From positions 1-8,376 of the forward strand of contig JAFQVC010000160.1 of the NCBI GenBank assembly GCA_017408205.1: a stretch of 8,376 bases of DNA. Direction: 5' to 3'. The position numbers and the translations under genes were made by a program. Origin of the DNA: Clostridia bacterium. Its GTDB lineage: Bacteria; Bacillota; Clostridia; Monoglobales; Firm-18. A model generated the notes under the pieces. It did not search any database. It worked only from the letters and a program-made list of their open reading frames with translations, and was not told the origin of the DNA. Below are positions 1 to 5,947 of the stretch, piece after piece. The first letter of the stretch is position 1; every line of letters starts with the position of its first letter.

Positions 1-414
1 GAAAAATTTTATAAAGATGCAATAGAAGAATACAAAAAAAGACTGTCACGTTTTTGCAGATTTGTTATAACTGAAATTCCTGATTTCCCGGACACCGATG
101 ACAGTATAACAAAAGAAGCCCAACTAATATTGCCTAAAATCAAAGGAACCAGTATTCCCCTTTGTATTGAAGGCAAACAATTGGACAGCGTACAACTTGC
201 TGAATTTATAAAAGACGAGGCAGTATCAGGTTGCTCCCATATTACCTTTGTGATAGGTGGCAGTAACGGACTGCATAATGACATAAAAAACGCAGGAAAA
301 TTAAAACTGTCCTTTTCAAAAATGACGTTCCCCCATCAACTTATGCGGGTAATTCTTGCAGAACAGATATACAGAGCATTCAAGATTATAAATAATGAAA
401 ACTATCATAAATGA
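1..414 (+). CDS. rlmH: RlmH, 23S rRNA (pseudouridine1915-N3)-methyltransferase (5' end cut off by window)
   Basis: This SPOUT-class enzyme uses S-adenosylmethionine to methylate N3 of pseudouridine 1915 in helix 69 of 23S rRNA on assembled ribosomes. The reading frame is open from base 1 and gives 137 visible residues. Compared with the roughly 159-residue Staphylococcus protein as I remember it, about a dozen N-terminal residues are missing because the gene starts before the window. Family marks are the N-terminal segment KDAIEEYKKRLSRF, the glycine-rich SAM-binding knot FVIGGSNGLH (visible residues 83-92) and the near-invariant tail LSFSKMTFPHQLMRVILAEQ followed by IYRAFKII and the terminal YHK. 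The first start codon inside the window (TTG at 130) is internal and should not be used. The stop codon lies inside the stem of the downstream terminator. This is a housekeeping gene, and its 3' end is the SCC-element integration site in staphylococci. Confidence 0.97.
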   Translation, partial: EKFYKDAIEEYKKRLSRFCRFVITEIPDFPDTDDSITKEAQLILPKIKGTSIPLCIEGKQLDSVQLAEFIKDEAVSGCSHITFVIGGSNGLHNDIKNAGKLKLSFSKMTFPHQLMRVILAEQIYRAFKIINNENYHK

Positions 415-448
415 GACAAATACATTTGTATTTGCCTCATTTTTCTTT
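411..448. terminator. Shared intrinsic terminator between rlmH and the XRE gene
   Basis: The left arm ATGAGACAAATAC (411-423) pairs with GTATTTGCCTCAT (428-440) through a 4-base loop, with one A/C mismatch. The right arm runs into TTTTCTTT (441-448), so it is a good rho-independent terminator for plus-strand transcription from rlmH. The stem contains both the rlmH stop codon (412-414) and the stop codon of the convergent XRE gene (437-439). In the minus direction the U-rich tail is poorer, so termination of the XRE transcript is less certain. Confidence 0.85.
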
Positions 449-760
449 GTCCAGATGGCAATCAATTACGGCATTGACACAATTAGCCCCTGTTTTGTCA
501 AGAAGACGGTACTTAAGAACAAGTTTTGCTTCCTCCTCTGACAATTGTATGAAATCCAACGGGTTGTCACTTACGAAATAACTGATATTGACACCAAATA
601 CAGATGAAATTGACTTAAGCACATCAAGGTCTGTTTTATTGCTGTCCCTTTTTTTCATACTGTAAATAGTAGATGCGGAAACTCCGCTTAACCGAGACAG
701 TTTAGCATCTGACATATCATTCATTTCCATCAGCGATTTTAACTTACTATATATACCCAC
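437..760 (-). CDS. XRE-family (Cro/C1-type) helix-turn-helix transcriptional regulator
   Basis: This is a 107-residue DNA-binding protein, probably a cytoplasmic repressor. An HTH_3 domain spans about residues 7-62, with MSDAKLSRLSGVSASTIYSM as the helix-turn-helix. The tail (LSEEEAKLVLKYRLLD...) resembles the short C-terminal helix of phage and ICE repressors. I chose the GTG at 760 as the start: GGAGGT at 772-767 sits 7-8 bases upstream, and a good minus-strand promoter would start transcription near 777. The upstream in-frame ATG at 793 would therefore lie outside the mRNA. The gene is divergent from the sigma-like gene at 923 and convergent with rlmH. An inverted TGGTA repeat over its own -10 box suggests autoregulation. 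No peptidase domain is present, so it is not a LexA/CI-type self-cleaving repressor. The ligand or inducing signal is unknown. Confidence 0.88.
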   Translation of the reverse strand: MGIYSKLKSLMEMNDMSDAKLSRLSGVSASTIYSMKKRDSNKTDLDVLKSISSVFGVNISYFVSDNPLDFIQLSEEEAKLVLKYRLLDKTGANCVNAVIDCHLDKEK

Positions 761-766
761 AACAAC

Positions 767-772
767 ACCTCC
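767..772 (-). promoter_or_regulatory. Ribosome binding site that fixes the GTG start of the XRE gene
   Basis: On the minus strand GGAGGT is followed by GTTGTT and then GTG. This is a near-perfect Shine-Dalgarno sequence at normal spacing, and it makes the GTG at 760 the start rather than the ATG at 793. Confidence 0.85.
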
Positions 773-777
773 GTATA

Positions 778-792
778 TGGTATATTTTACCA
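778..792. promoter_or_regulatory. Candidate operator: inverted repeat TGGTA-N5-TACCA
   Basis: A perfect 5-bp dyad with a 5-base spacer covers the whole -10 box of the XRE promoter. The TGGTA half-site recurs at 837-841, next to the -35 box of the divergent promoter, and at 873-877, just after its -10 box. This arrangement is what an autoregulating phage-type repressor would use. The arms are short and the region is AT-rich, so binding is inferred only. Confidence 0.45.
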
Positions 793-812
793 TTTTTTCT
801 ATATTTAGTCAA
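784..812 (-). promoter_or_regulatory. Sigma-A promoter of the XRE regulator
   Basis: On the minus strand a -35 box TTGACT (812-807) is followed after exactly 17 bases by TAAAAT (789-784). A TG one base upstream of the -10 gives an extended -10 (TGGTAAAAT). Transcription would begin near 777, giving a short leader of about 17 bases that contains the ribosome binding site. Confidence 0.75.
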
Positions 813-842
813 TATTTTATTGAAATTTCCATTTTTTGGTAT

Positions 843-870
843 TGACAAATTACGCAAACGAATGTATAAT
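843..870 (+). promoter_or_regulatory. Sigma-A promoter of the phage-like regulator gene
   Basis: The consensus hexamers TTGACA (843-848) and TATAAT (865-870) are separated by 16 bases. Transcription would start near 877, leaving a leader of about 46 bases before the ATG at 923. Candidate half-sites TGGTA flank it at 837-841 and 873-877, so the neighbouring XRE protein could block it. Confidence 0.8.
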
Positions 871-922
871 ATTGGTAAATTCTCCCAATTGAGTGATTTT
901 GTGGAAAGGAAGTAGTGAAATA

Positions 923-1393
923 ATGACAAGAGAACAACAAAGACAAATACGAAAATGGTTAAGTTCTTACCGCATTTTAAAAAGAACTGTTCAGTTAAAA
1001 GAAAAACACCTTGATGATTTTATCAGATTTATGTACAATCCCTTAAAAGAAACAGCCGACAAAATTGTAAAACCCAAAGACGGCGAGCAGGAAATGACAG
1101 ACGAGATAATTGAAAAGATGGAAAGGATATACCTTGAAATAATTGAGGATTTAAAGCAGGACCTTACAGATATGAAAAAACAGATGCAGGAGATTTTCAA
1201 CGTTATAAACAACCTTGACAACTACGAAAGAAGCGTGTGCTTTAACAGATACATTTTAGGAAACGGGTGGACTGATATTGCATCGCAACTGGGTTACGAA
1301 ATCCGACAATGCCAAAGGTATGATTTGAATGCCGTACGAAACATCGCTAAAAACTACAAAGGTAATATTTTTGATTTGATAAATAAATACTGA
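923..1393 (+). CDS. Phage-like transcriptional regulator with sigma region 4-like HTH (DUF1492/ArpU-like)
   Basis: This is a 156-residue, charged, mostly helical protein. Residues 5-35 are basic and helical, and residues 60-95 look like a coiled coil (EIIEKMERIYLEIIEDLKQD and onward). A C-terminal helix-turn-helix lies at about 113-141 (GWTDIASQLGYEIRQCQRYD), following the ERSVCFNRYILG segment. The order of long helices, then 'L..YER.V...RYI.G..W..IA..LGY..RQ..R', matches phage late-gene regulators of the DUF1492/ArpU type, which resemble sigma-70 region 4. The assignment rests on pattern recognition. I chose the ATG at 923, preceded by AAAGGAAG (905-912); an in-frame GTG at 893 would add ten residues that do not resemble the family. 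No phage structural genes are present, so this may be a prophage remnant or a domesticated regulator. Its target is unknown. Confidence 0.6.
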   Translation: MTREQQRQIRKWLSSYRILKRTVQLKEKHLDDFIRFMYNPLKETADKIVKPKDGEQEMTDEIIEKMERIYLEIIEDLKQDLTDMKKQMQEIFNVINNLDNYERSVCFNRYILGNGWTDIASQLGYEIRQCQRYDLNAVRNIAKNYKGNIFDLINKY

Positions 1394-1402
1394 ACTAATT
1401 TA

Positions 1403-1433
1403 AAAAAGTGTTGATTTTTTATAAAAAGTGTTG
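1403..1433 (+). repeat. Two 11-bp direct repeats upstream of the glycosyltransferase operon
   Basis: AAAAAGTGTTG occurs at 1403-1413 and again at 1423-1433, 20 bp apart start to start, or about two helical turns. The first copy ends inside the -35 box of the proposed operon promoter and the second abuts its -10 box. It could be a paired binding site for an activator or repressor, or chance in AT-rich DNA. Confidence 0.4.
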
Positions 1434-1439
1434 TATATT
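1411..1439 (+). promoter_or_regulatory. Probable sigma-A promoter of the glycosyltransferase-DUF1015-aldolase operon
   Basis: TTGATT (1411-1416) and TATATT (1434-1439) are separated by 17 bases, a fair match to consensus. No terminator is visible after the upstream gene's stop at 1393, so read-through from the promoter at 843 could also feed this operon. Confidence 0.5.
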
Positions 1440-1490
1440 AATTATGTATGGATATTTTTATACTTTTTATGAAAGGAAAGTGTTAAATCA

Positions 1491-2729
1491 ATGGAAGATA
1501 TTTCTGTATTTATGCTTATCAACTACATATTCCAATTACTTTTCCTTATGCTTGGAGCATATTACTTTGTCATTTCCGTTTTCAGTTTTATTCCCAAAAG
1601 AGAGAAAAAACTTGAAAACATTGTGGAAAGGGATTATGCGATAGTGGTTGCCGCCCACAACGAAGAAAAAGTAATTGAAAACTTGATTTACAGTCTTAAA
1701 AAACAACACTATCCTAAAGACAAATACGAGATTTTTTTAATTGCAGATAACTGCACCGACAATACTGCAGAGGTTGCAAGAAATGCAGGTGCAACTGTTT
1801 TTGAAAGAACAGACACCCAGTGCAGAGGCAAGGGCTTTGCTCTTGAATGGATGTTTGACAAAATTTACAATATGGAAAGAAAGTTCGACTCAATTGTAGT
1901 ATTTGATGCCGACAATCTTGTTCACTTTGATTTTCTTAAAAATATAAATTTAGAGCATAACAGAGGACACAAAGTTGTGCAGGGGTACATAGACAGCAAA
2001 AACCCGGGCGACTCCTGGATTTCGTACTCCTACTCCATTGCTTTCTGGTCAGTTAACAAACTGTTCCAGCAGTCAAGATACAATTTAGGGCTTGGCTGTC
2101 AGCTTTGCGGAACGGGTTTTTCTGTTGACTTATCAGTTTTAAAAGAAATCGGCTGGGGTGCTACCTGCCTTACAGAAGATATGGAATTTACAATGAAACT
2201 TTCCCTTAATGATATTAAAGTTTCATGGGCAAACGATGCGGTAGTGTATGACGAAAAACCTCTTACAATGTCGCAGTCCTGGAAACAAAGAGTCAGATGG
2301 ATGCAGGGACACGCCGATGTTGCGGGCAGATTTTGTATGAAACTGTTTAAAAAATCTTTTAAAGAAAGAAAAATCGCACCATTTGACTGTGCCATTTATC
2401 TGTTGCAACCATTAAGAATCATAACAAACGGTATGATTACTGTTATGGCGTGGGTGCAGGCAATATTCCCCGAAAGCAATCTTGTTTTATACGGTCTTGT
2501 TCCGCAAGGTATATGGAATGTTTATGTTATAATGCAATTTTTATGGTTACCCCTTGTGCTTATAGTAGAGAAAAAAGCAGACAAAAAACTGTTTATTCAC
2601 TATTTTACTTATATGATATATTCGCTTACATGGGTGCCTATCACGATTGTAGGTATTGCAAAGAAAAATAAAAAAGAATGGTTCCACACACAGCACACAA
2701 GAACAATAAGTATAAACGAAATGGAATGA
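1491..2729 (+). CDS. Membrane-bound family 2 glycosyltransferase
   Basis: This 412-residue inner-membrane enzyme transfers a sugar from a nucleotide-sugar donor to an unidentified acceptor at the cytoplasmic face. A first membrane segment lies at about residues 6-34. The GT-A catalytic domain follows at about 47-285: the N-terminal strand YAIVVAAHNEE, IADNCTDNT (84-92), the metal-binding DAD (139-141), CGTG (206-209), the catalytic-base motif TED (228-230) and QRVRW (266-270). Further membrane segments lie at about 303-327, 341-360 and 368-390, with a cytosolic tail KKEWFHTQHTR. The TED plus QxxRW pair and flanking membrane helices are typical of processive or cellulose/PNAG-synthase-like GT2 enzymes, including EpsO-like ones, but no PilZ domain is present. 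The ATG at 1491 has AAAGGAAAG (1472-1480) upstream at rather long spacing. It is first in an operon with DUF1015 and aldolase genes. Product and acceptor cannot be read from sequence. Confidence 0.9.
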   Translation: MEDISVFMLINYIFQLLFLMLGAYYFVISVFSFIPKREKKLENIVERDYAIVVAAHNEEKVIENLIYSLKKQHYPKDKYEIFLIADNCTDNTAEVARNAGATVFERTDTQCRGKGFALEWMFDKIYNMERKFDSIVVFDADNLVHFDFLKNINLEHNRGHKVVQGYIDSKNPGDSWISYSYSIAFWSVNKLFQQSRYNLGLGCQLCGTGFSVDLSVLKEIGWGATCLTEDMEFTMKLSLNDIKVSWANDAVVYDEKPLTMSQSWKQRVRWMQGHADVAGRFCMKLFKKSFKERKIAPFDCAIYLLQPLRIITNGMITVMAWVQAIFPESNLVLYGLVPQGIWNVYVIMQFLWLPLVLIVEKKADKKLFIHYFTYMIYSLTWVPITIVGIAKKNKKEWFHTQHTRTISINEME

Positions 2730-2735
2730 TGATTT

Positions 2736-3959
2736 ATGAATAAAGTACCTTTTAAAACCGCCGATATTTTATTACCCGAAAATGCAGATATGACGAAATG
2801 GAGCGTAGTTGCCTGCGACCAATATACATCTGAACCCAAATACTGGGAAGACGTAAAAAATATTGTCGGCTCTTCCCCCTCCACCTTCAATATGATTTTC
2901 CCCGAAATTTATCTTGAAGATGACGGTGCGGAGGAAAGAATAAAAAACATTAACGAAACTATGGAAAAATATCTGAACGACGGTGTTTTTGCTACATTAA
3001 GCGACTGCCTTATCTATGTGGAAAGAACTGTTATTGACGGAAAAACAAGACGCGGTATAGTTGGCTCTGTTGACCTTGAGCACTACGATTACAACAAGGG
3101 GTCAACTTCTTTAATAAGAGCAACAGAAGGTACTGTTATAGAAAGAATTCCGCCTCGCGTTAAAGTACGAATTAATGCAAGCGTGGAACTGCCCCACATT
3201 ATGCTTTTGATTGATGACGAAAAAGACATAGTATTTAAATCAGTAAACAAAGAAACAGCAACTCCTGTTTATGACTTTGACCTGATGTGCGACAGCGGTC
3301 ACATCAAAGGTTATAAAATTGATGGCAAGCCCGTTATTGACGCCCTTAACCAATTGTATGAACAATTAGATGGTGACAACAAACTTTTGTTTGCGGTAGG
3401 TGACGGAAACCACTCTTTAGCAACAGCAAAAGAATGCTGGGAACAGATTAAAAAAGGACTGACAAAAGAGCAACAAGAAACACACCCTGCACGTTTCCCA
3501 TTGGTTGAAATAGTAAACATTCACGACAGTTCATTGGAATTTGAGCCAATTCACAGAATAGTTTTTAATTGTGACAGCAAGCATATTATGGACTCACTAA
3601 AACGGTATTATAACTGCAACAACGAGGGCGTAGGACAAAAAATCACTTATGTTATAAATGGTGAAAAAGCGGACATATATGTAAGTAACCCCTCCAGCCA
3701 ACTGACTGTTGGAACATTACAAAACTTTTTAGATGACTATATTAAAGGCAACAACTGTAAAATAGACTATATTCACGGTGAAGACGTTGTTTTAGACCTT
3801 TCAAAACAGGATAACACCATCGGTTTTCTTCTTCCTCCTATGGAAAAGTCGGAACTTTTCCCGACAGTAATTAAAGACGGTTCATTGCCAAGAAAAACTT
3901 TCTCTATGGGTGAAGCGTGGGAAAAAAGATTTTATCTTGAATGCAAACTGATTAAATAG
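2736..3959 (+). CDS. DUF1015 family protein (COG4198)
   Basis: This is a soluble 407-residue protein of a widespread family without an established function. Family signatures are VVACDQYTSEPKYW (24-37), RATEGTVIERIPPRVKVR (128-145), PHIMLLIDDE (153-162), GDGNHSLATAK (222-232) and the C-terminal LPRKTFSMGEAWEKRFYLE (384-402). The family's (A/G)DG(N/H)H motif recalls the DGxHR motif of ParB-like serine kinases. In many Clostridia, as I recall, DUF1015 lies beside the serine-synthesis genes serC and serA. A role in serine or phosphoserine chemistry is therefore possible, but this is inference, and those genes are absent here. The start lies 6 bases after the glycosyltransferase stop with only a weak ribosome binding site (GGAATGATG), suggesting translational coupling. 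The next gene follows after 8 bases. The length is normal and the frame intact. Confidence 0.9.
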   Translation: MNKVPFKTADILLPENADMTKWSVVACDQYTSEPKYWEDVKNIVGSSPSTFNMIFPEIYLEDDGAEERIKNINETMEKYLNDGVFATLSDCLIYVERTVIDGKTRRGIVGSVDLEHYDYNKGSTSLIRATEGTVIERIPPRVKVRINASVELPHIMLLIDDEKDIVFKSVNKETATPVYDFDLMCDSGHIKGYKIDGKPVIDALNQLYEQLDGDNKLLFAVGDGNHSLATAKECWEQIKKGLTKEQQETHPARFPLVEIVNIHDSSLEFEPIHRIVFNCDSKHIMDSLKRYYNCNNEGVGQKITYVINGEKADIYVSNPSSQLTVGTLQNFLDDYIKGNNCKIDYIHGEDVVLDLSKQDNTIGFLLPPMEKSELFPTVIKDGSLPRKTFSMGEAWEKRFYLECKLIK

Positions 3960-3967
3960 GTGATAAT

Positions 3968-4738
3968 ATGGAAACATTAAGAGAAAAGATAAAAAACAAC
4001 AAACAGATATGCGGAACTCTTGTGGCTATGGGAGAACCCTCTGTTTGTGAAATGATTGGACACCTTGGATACGACTTTATATGGGTAGATATGGAACACG
4101 GTTACATATCCTGCAAAGATGTGTTTATACACGCAAATGCGGCACGTGCTGCAAATACTCCCGTAATAGTCCGTCTTCCGCAAAATGACCTTACGGTTAC
4201 AAAAAGAGTTCTCGATATGGGTGTTGAGGGTGTAATATTCCCTATGGTGCAAAGTGCAGAAGAAATGGAAACACTTCTTTCGTACACTCTTTATCCTCCA
4301 TACGGTTGCAGAGGTTTCGGCCCACAACGTGCCATAAGATATTCCCTTGACGACCCCTGGGAATACACCGAAAAAGGGCACCTGGAAACATTGAGATTTA
4401 TTCAGATAGAGCATTTTAATGCAGTTAAAGAAATAGAGAGAATTGCGGAAAATCCTTATCTTGACGGAATAATATTCGGTCCCAATGATTTGTCGGGCTC
4501 AATTAATCAGTTGGGGAAAGTATATGACCCCGATACTACAAAATTGATTGAAGACACAATTAAAGTAATGAAAAAGCACAACAAGGCAATAGGTGTTGCT
4601 ACCGGCTCCACCGACGAGAAAGTGTTAAAGCACTGGCACGATATGGGTATTACCATGATAACTTCAGGTGCCGACTATTCCTTCCTTCAGCTCGGTGCTC
4701 TTGAAACTTTAAAAACTCTGAAAAATATACAAAAATAA
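3968..4738 (+). CDS. HpcH/HpaI-family (class II) aldolase
   Basis: This is a 256-residue metal-dependent aldolase of the HpcH/HpaI/GarL group, which reversibly splits 2-keto-3-deoxy acids into pyruvate and an aldehyde. Visible motifs are VDMEHG (40-45, with the active-site His 44), VRLP (68-71, Arg 69), FPMVQSAEE (91-99), PPYGCRGFGPQRA (110-122), QIEH (146-149, with Glu 148 a predicted metal ligand), GPNDLSGSI (171-179, with Asp 174 the second ligand) and ATGSTDEK (211-218). All key residues appear intact and the length is usual. GGTGA at 3959-3963 overlaps the end of DUF1015 and precedes the ATG by four bases, so the two genes are tightly linked. Substrate cannot be assigned: dehydro-deoxyglucarate, 4-hydroxy-2-oxo acids and 2-keto-3-deoxyrhamnonate are all used by relatives. 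No sugar-acid dehydratase or transporter is nearby to narrow it down. Confidence 0.92.
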   Translation: METLREKIKNNKQICGTLVAMGEPSVCEMIGHLGYDFIWVDMEHGYISCKDVFIHANAARAANTPVIVRLPQNDLTVTKRVLDMGVEGVIFPMVQSAEEMETLLSYTLYPPYGCRGFGPQRAIRYSLDDPWEYTEKGHLETLRFIQIEHFNAVKEIERIAENPYLDGIIFGPNDLSGSINQLGKVYDPDTTKLIEDTIKVMKKHNKAIGVATGSTDEKVLKHWHDMGITMITSGADYSFLQLGALETLKTLKNIQK

Positions 4739-4741
4739 CAG

Positions 4742-4776
4742 ATGGCTTATATCCTGTGGATATAAGCCATTCTTTT
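4742..4776. terminator. Bidirectional intrinsic terminator between convergent operons
   Basis: A perfect 13-bp stem, ATGGCTTATATCC (4742-4754) with its complement at 4758-4770, closes on a TGT loop. TCTTTT follows on the plus strand. On the minus strand the hairpin is followed by CTGTTATTTTTG, giving a second U-rich tail. It can end both the aldolase transcript and the G1P dehydrogenase transcript. Confidence 0.92.
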
Positions 4777-5947
4777 ATAATCTTTTAACCAGTTTTTCTG
4801 CACATATTCTTGCATAACGTTCCAACTGTCCTGTTTTGTCAAGGTAAAACAAAATTGTATATCTGTCACGCATTTTAAGTGCCTTTAAAACGCTGTTTAC
4901 AATTTTATCAACATCGTCTGCAGGAGAGGGTACTTTCATTTCTACACAGAATTTTTCTACTGCTTCAAAATATCCTGTGTATTTTGAAATAAGATTTTTA
5001 AGATGTTGGTCTTCTGTTTCTTCCATAAGCATTAAATACATATCTGCAATAAGACGTGTTGCCTCACAAACCTCAAGACCGTGAAGATTTGGTTTTTTAC
5101 CCTCTTTAACGTCTTCAAGTTCCCAGGCGTATGCCACAATATGCTCCGACCCTGATGCGGGACGTGAGTTCCCTGTGTAAGCCATACCAAGACCTGTTAC
5201 TACAAAACCCTCCATAACGTTTTTAATACATTCGGGGTCTCTGTCCTTTAATTTGTATCCGTTATAAAGGCATGAATCTGTTGCCTTTATAACATCGTCT
5301 GCAATTTTTTCGCAGTAATAATCTCCGTTATAATCCCTTGCAAGTTCCCAGTCTAAAATTCCTGTGTATTTACCAAACATATCCCCTATACCTGCCAAAA
5401 GCATATCCCAGGGTGCGTCTTTTATTATATCTGTGTCCGCAATTAAAAATTTAGGTGTTGTGCATTTGATAGTACTTTTACTTCCGTCAAACAACGTAGG
5501 TGACCCTGCTGAAAGGTATCCGTCCATTGATGGCGCAGTACCAACAACACCGTAAGGTATTCCAAGGCGGTAAGAAACAAGACGGCAACTGTCGTTTATT
5601 GTACCTGAGCCAACCGCAAGAATTAAATCAGGCAGCGGGGAATATTCAAAAATATCGGAATCTGCTCCCGGATTGTTTGCGTGAATTAAAATATTACCAA
5701 TGGTTTTATAATCGGGAAGGGGATCATCAGGTAACATAAGGAACGAAAACAGTTTGTTCTCCGCCTCTAACATTTCCTTTACTTTTTCCCCTGCCGCTTT
5801 ATATGTGTTGTTATCACAAACCATATATACTTTTTTGTAATCCTTAATCATTTCGGGTAGTTTTTTTATTGCACCCTGTTCAATCACATAATCGTCAACA
5901 GGTGCGCTGTGCTTACCCATTTTACAACTGCAATCAAATTCAATCAT
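4775..5947 (-). CDS. egsA: sn-Glycerol-1-phosphate dehydrogenase (AraM/EgsA family)
   Basis: This 390-residue cytosolic enzyme interconverts dihydroxyacetone phosphate and sn-glycerol-1-phosphate with NAD(P)H. It belongs to the iron-containing alcohol dehydrogenase superfamily; Bacillus AraM is about the same length. The nucleotide-binding part shows AVGSGTINDSCR (111-122) and GTAPSMDGYLS (136-146). The predicted metal ligands are Asp 189 in AGIGDMFGKYTG, His 269 in RPASGSEH and His 289 in NLHGLE. Its ATG overlaps the stop of the phosphatase gene by four bases (ATGA), with AAGGAG at 5961-5956, so the two are co-transcribed and translationally coupled. G1P is the archaeal lipid enantiomer. In Bacillus it feeds heptaprenylglyceryl phosphate via PcrB, but no PcrB-like gene is in this window. 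A general glycerol dehydrogenase is a less likely alternative, because the motifs match AraM closely. Confidence 0.9.
   Translation of the reverse strand: MIEFDCSCKMGKHSAPVDDYVIEQGAIKKLPEMIKDYKKVYMVCDNNTYKAAGEKVKEMLEAENKLFSFLMLPDDPLPDYKTIGNILIHANNPGADSDIFEYSPLPDLILAVGSGTINDSCRLVSYRLGIPYGVVGTAPSMDGYLSAGSPTLFDGSKSTIKCTTPKFLIADTDIIKDAPWDMLLAGIGDMFGKYTGILDWELARDYNGDYYCEKIADDVIKATDSCLYNGYKLKDRDPECIKNVMEGFVVTGLGMAYTGNSRPASGSEHIVAYAWELEDVKEGKKPNLHGLEVCEATRLIADMYLMLMEETEDQHLKNLISKYTGYFEAVEKFCVEMKVPSPADDVDKIVNSVLKALKMRDRYTILFYLDKTGQLERYARICAEKLVKRL

Noticed and set aside
761..793. Upstream in-frame ATG (793) giving the XRE protein 11 extra N-terminal residues
   Set aside because: It lies upstream of the predicted transcription start, and its codons include the ribosome binding site GGAGGT. 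The GTG at 760 has ideal spacing and matches the family's usual start just before the HTH.
893..922. GTG start ten codons upstream for the sigma-like regulator
   Set aside because: There is no ribosome binding site in front of it, and the extra residues include the translated Shine-Dalgarno region. The ATG at 923 is preceded by AAAGGAAG.
437..1393. Toxin-antitoxin module (XRE antitoxin plus partner)
   Set aside because: The two genes are divergent rather than in one operon. The partner resembles phage transcription regulators, not HipA, HigB, RelE or a similar toxin.
1408..1644. Small plus-strand reading frame overlapping the glycosyltransferase start
   Set aside because: It overlaps the promoter and a well-supported gene in another frame, with no ribosome binding site and no recognisable protein features.
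3977..4414. Minus-strand reading frame of 145 codons opposite the aldolase
   Set aside because: It lies wholly antisense to a clear HpcH/HpaI gene, has a Cys/Phe-rich composition typical of antisense frames, and has no start signal.
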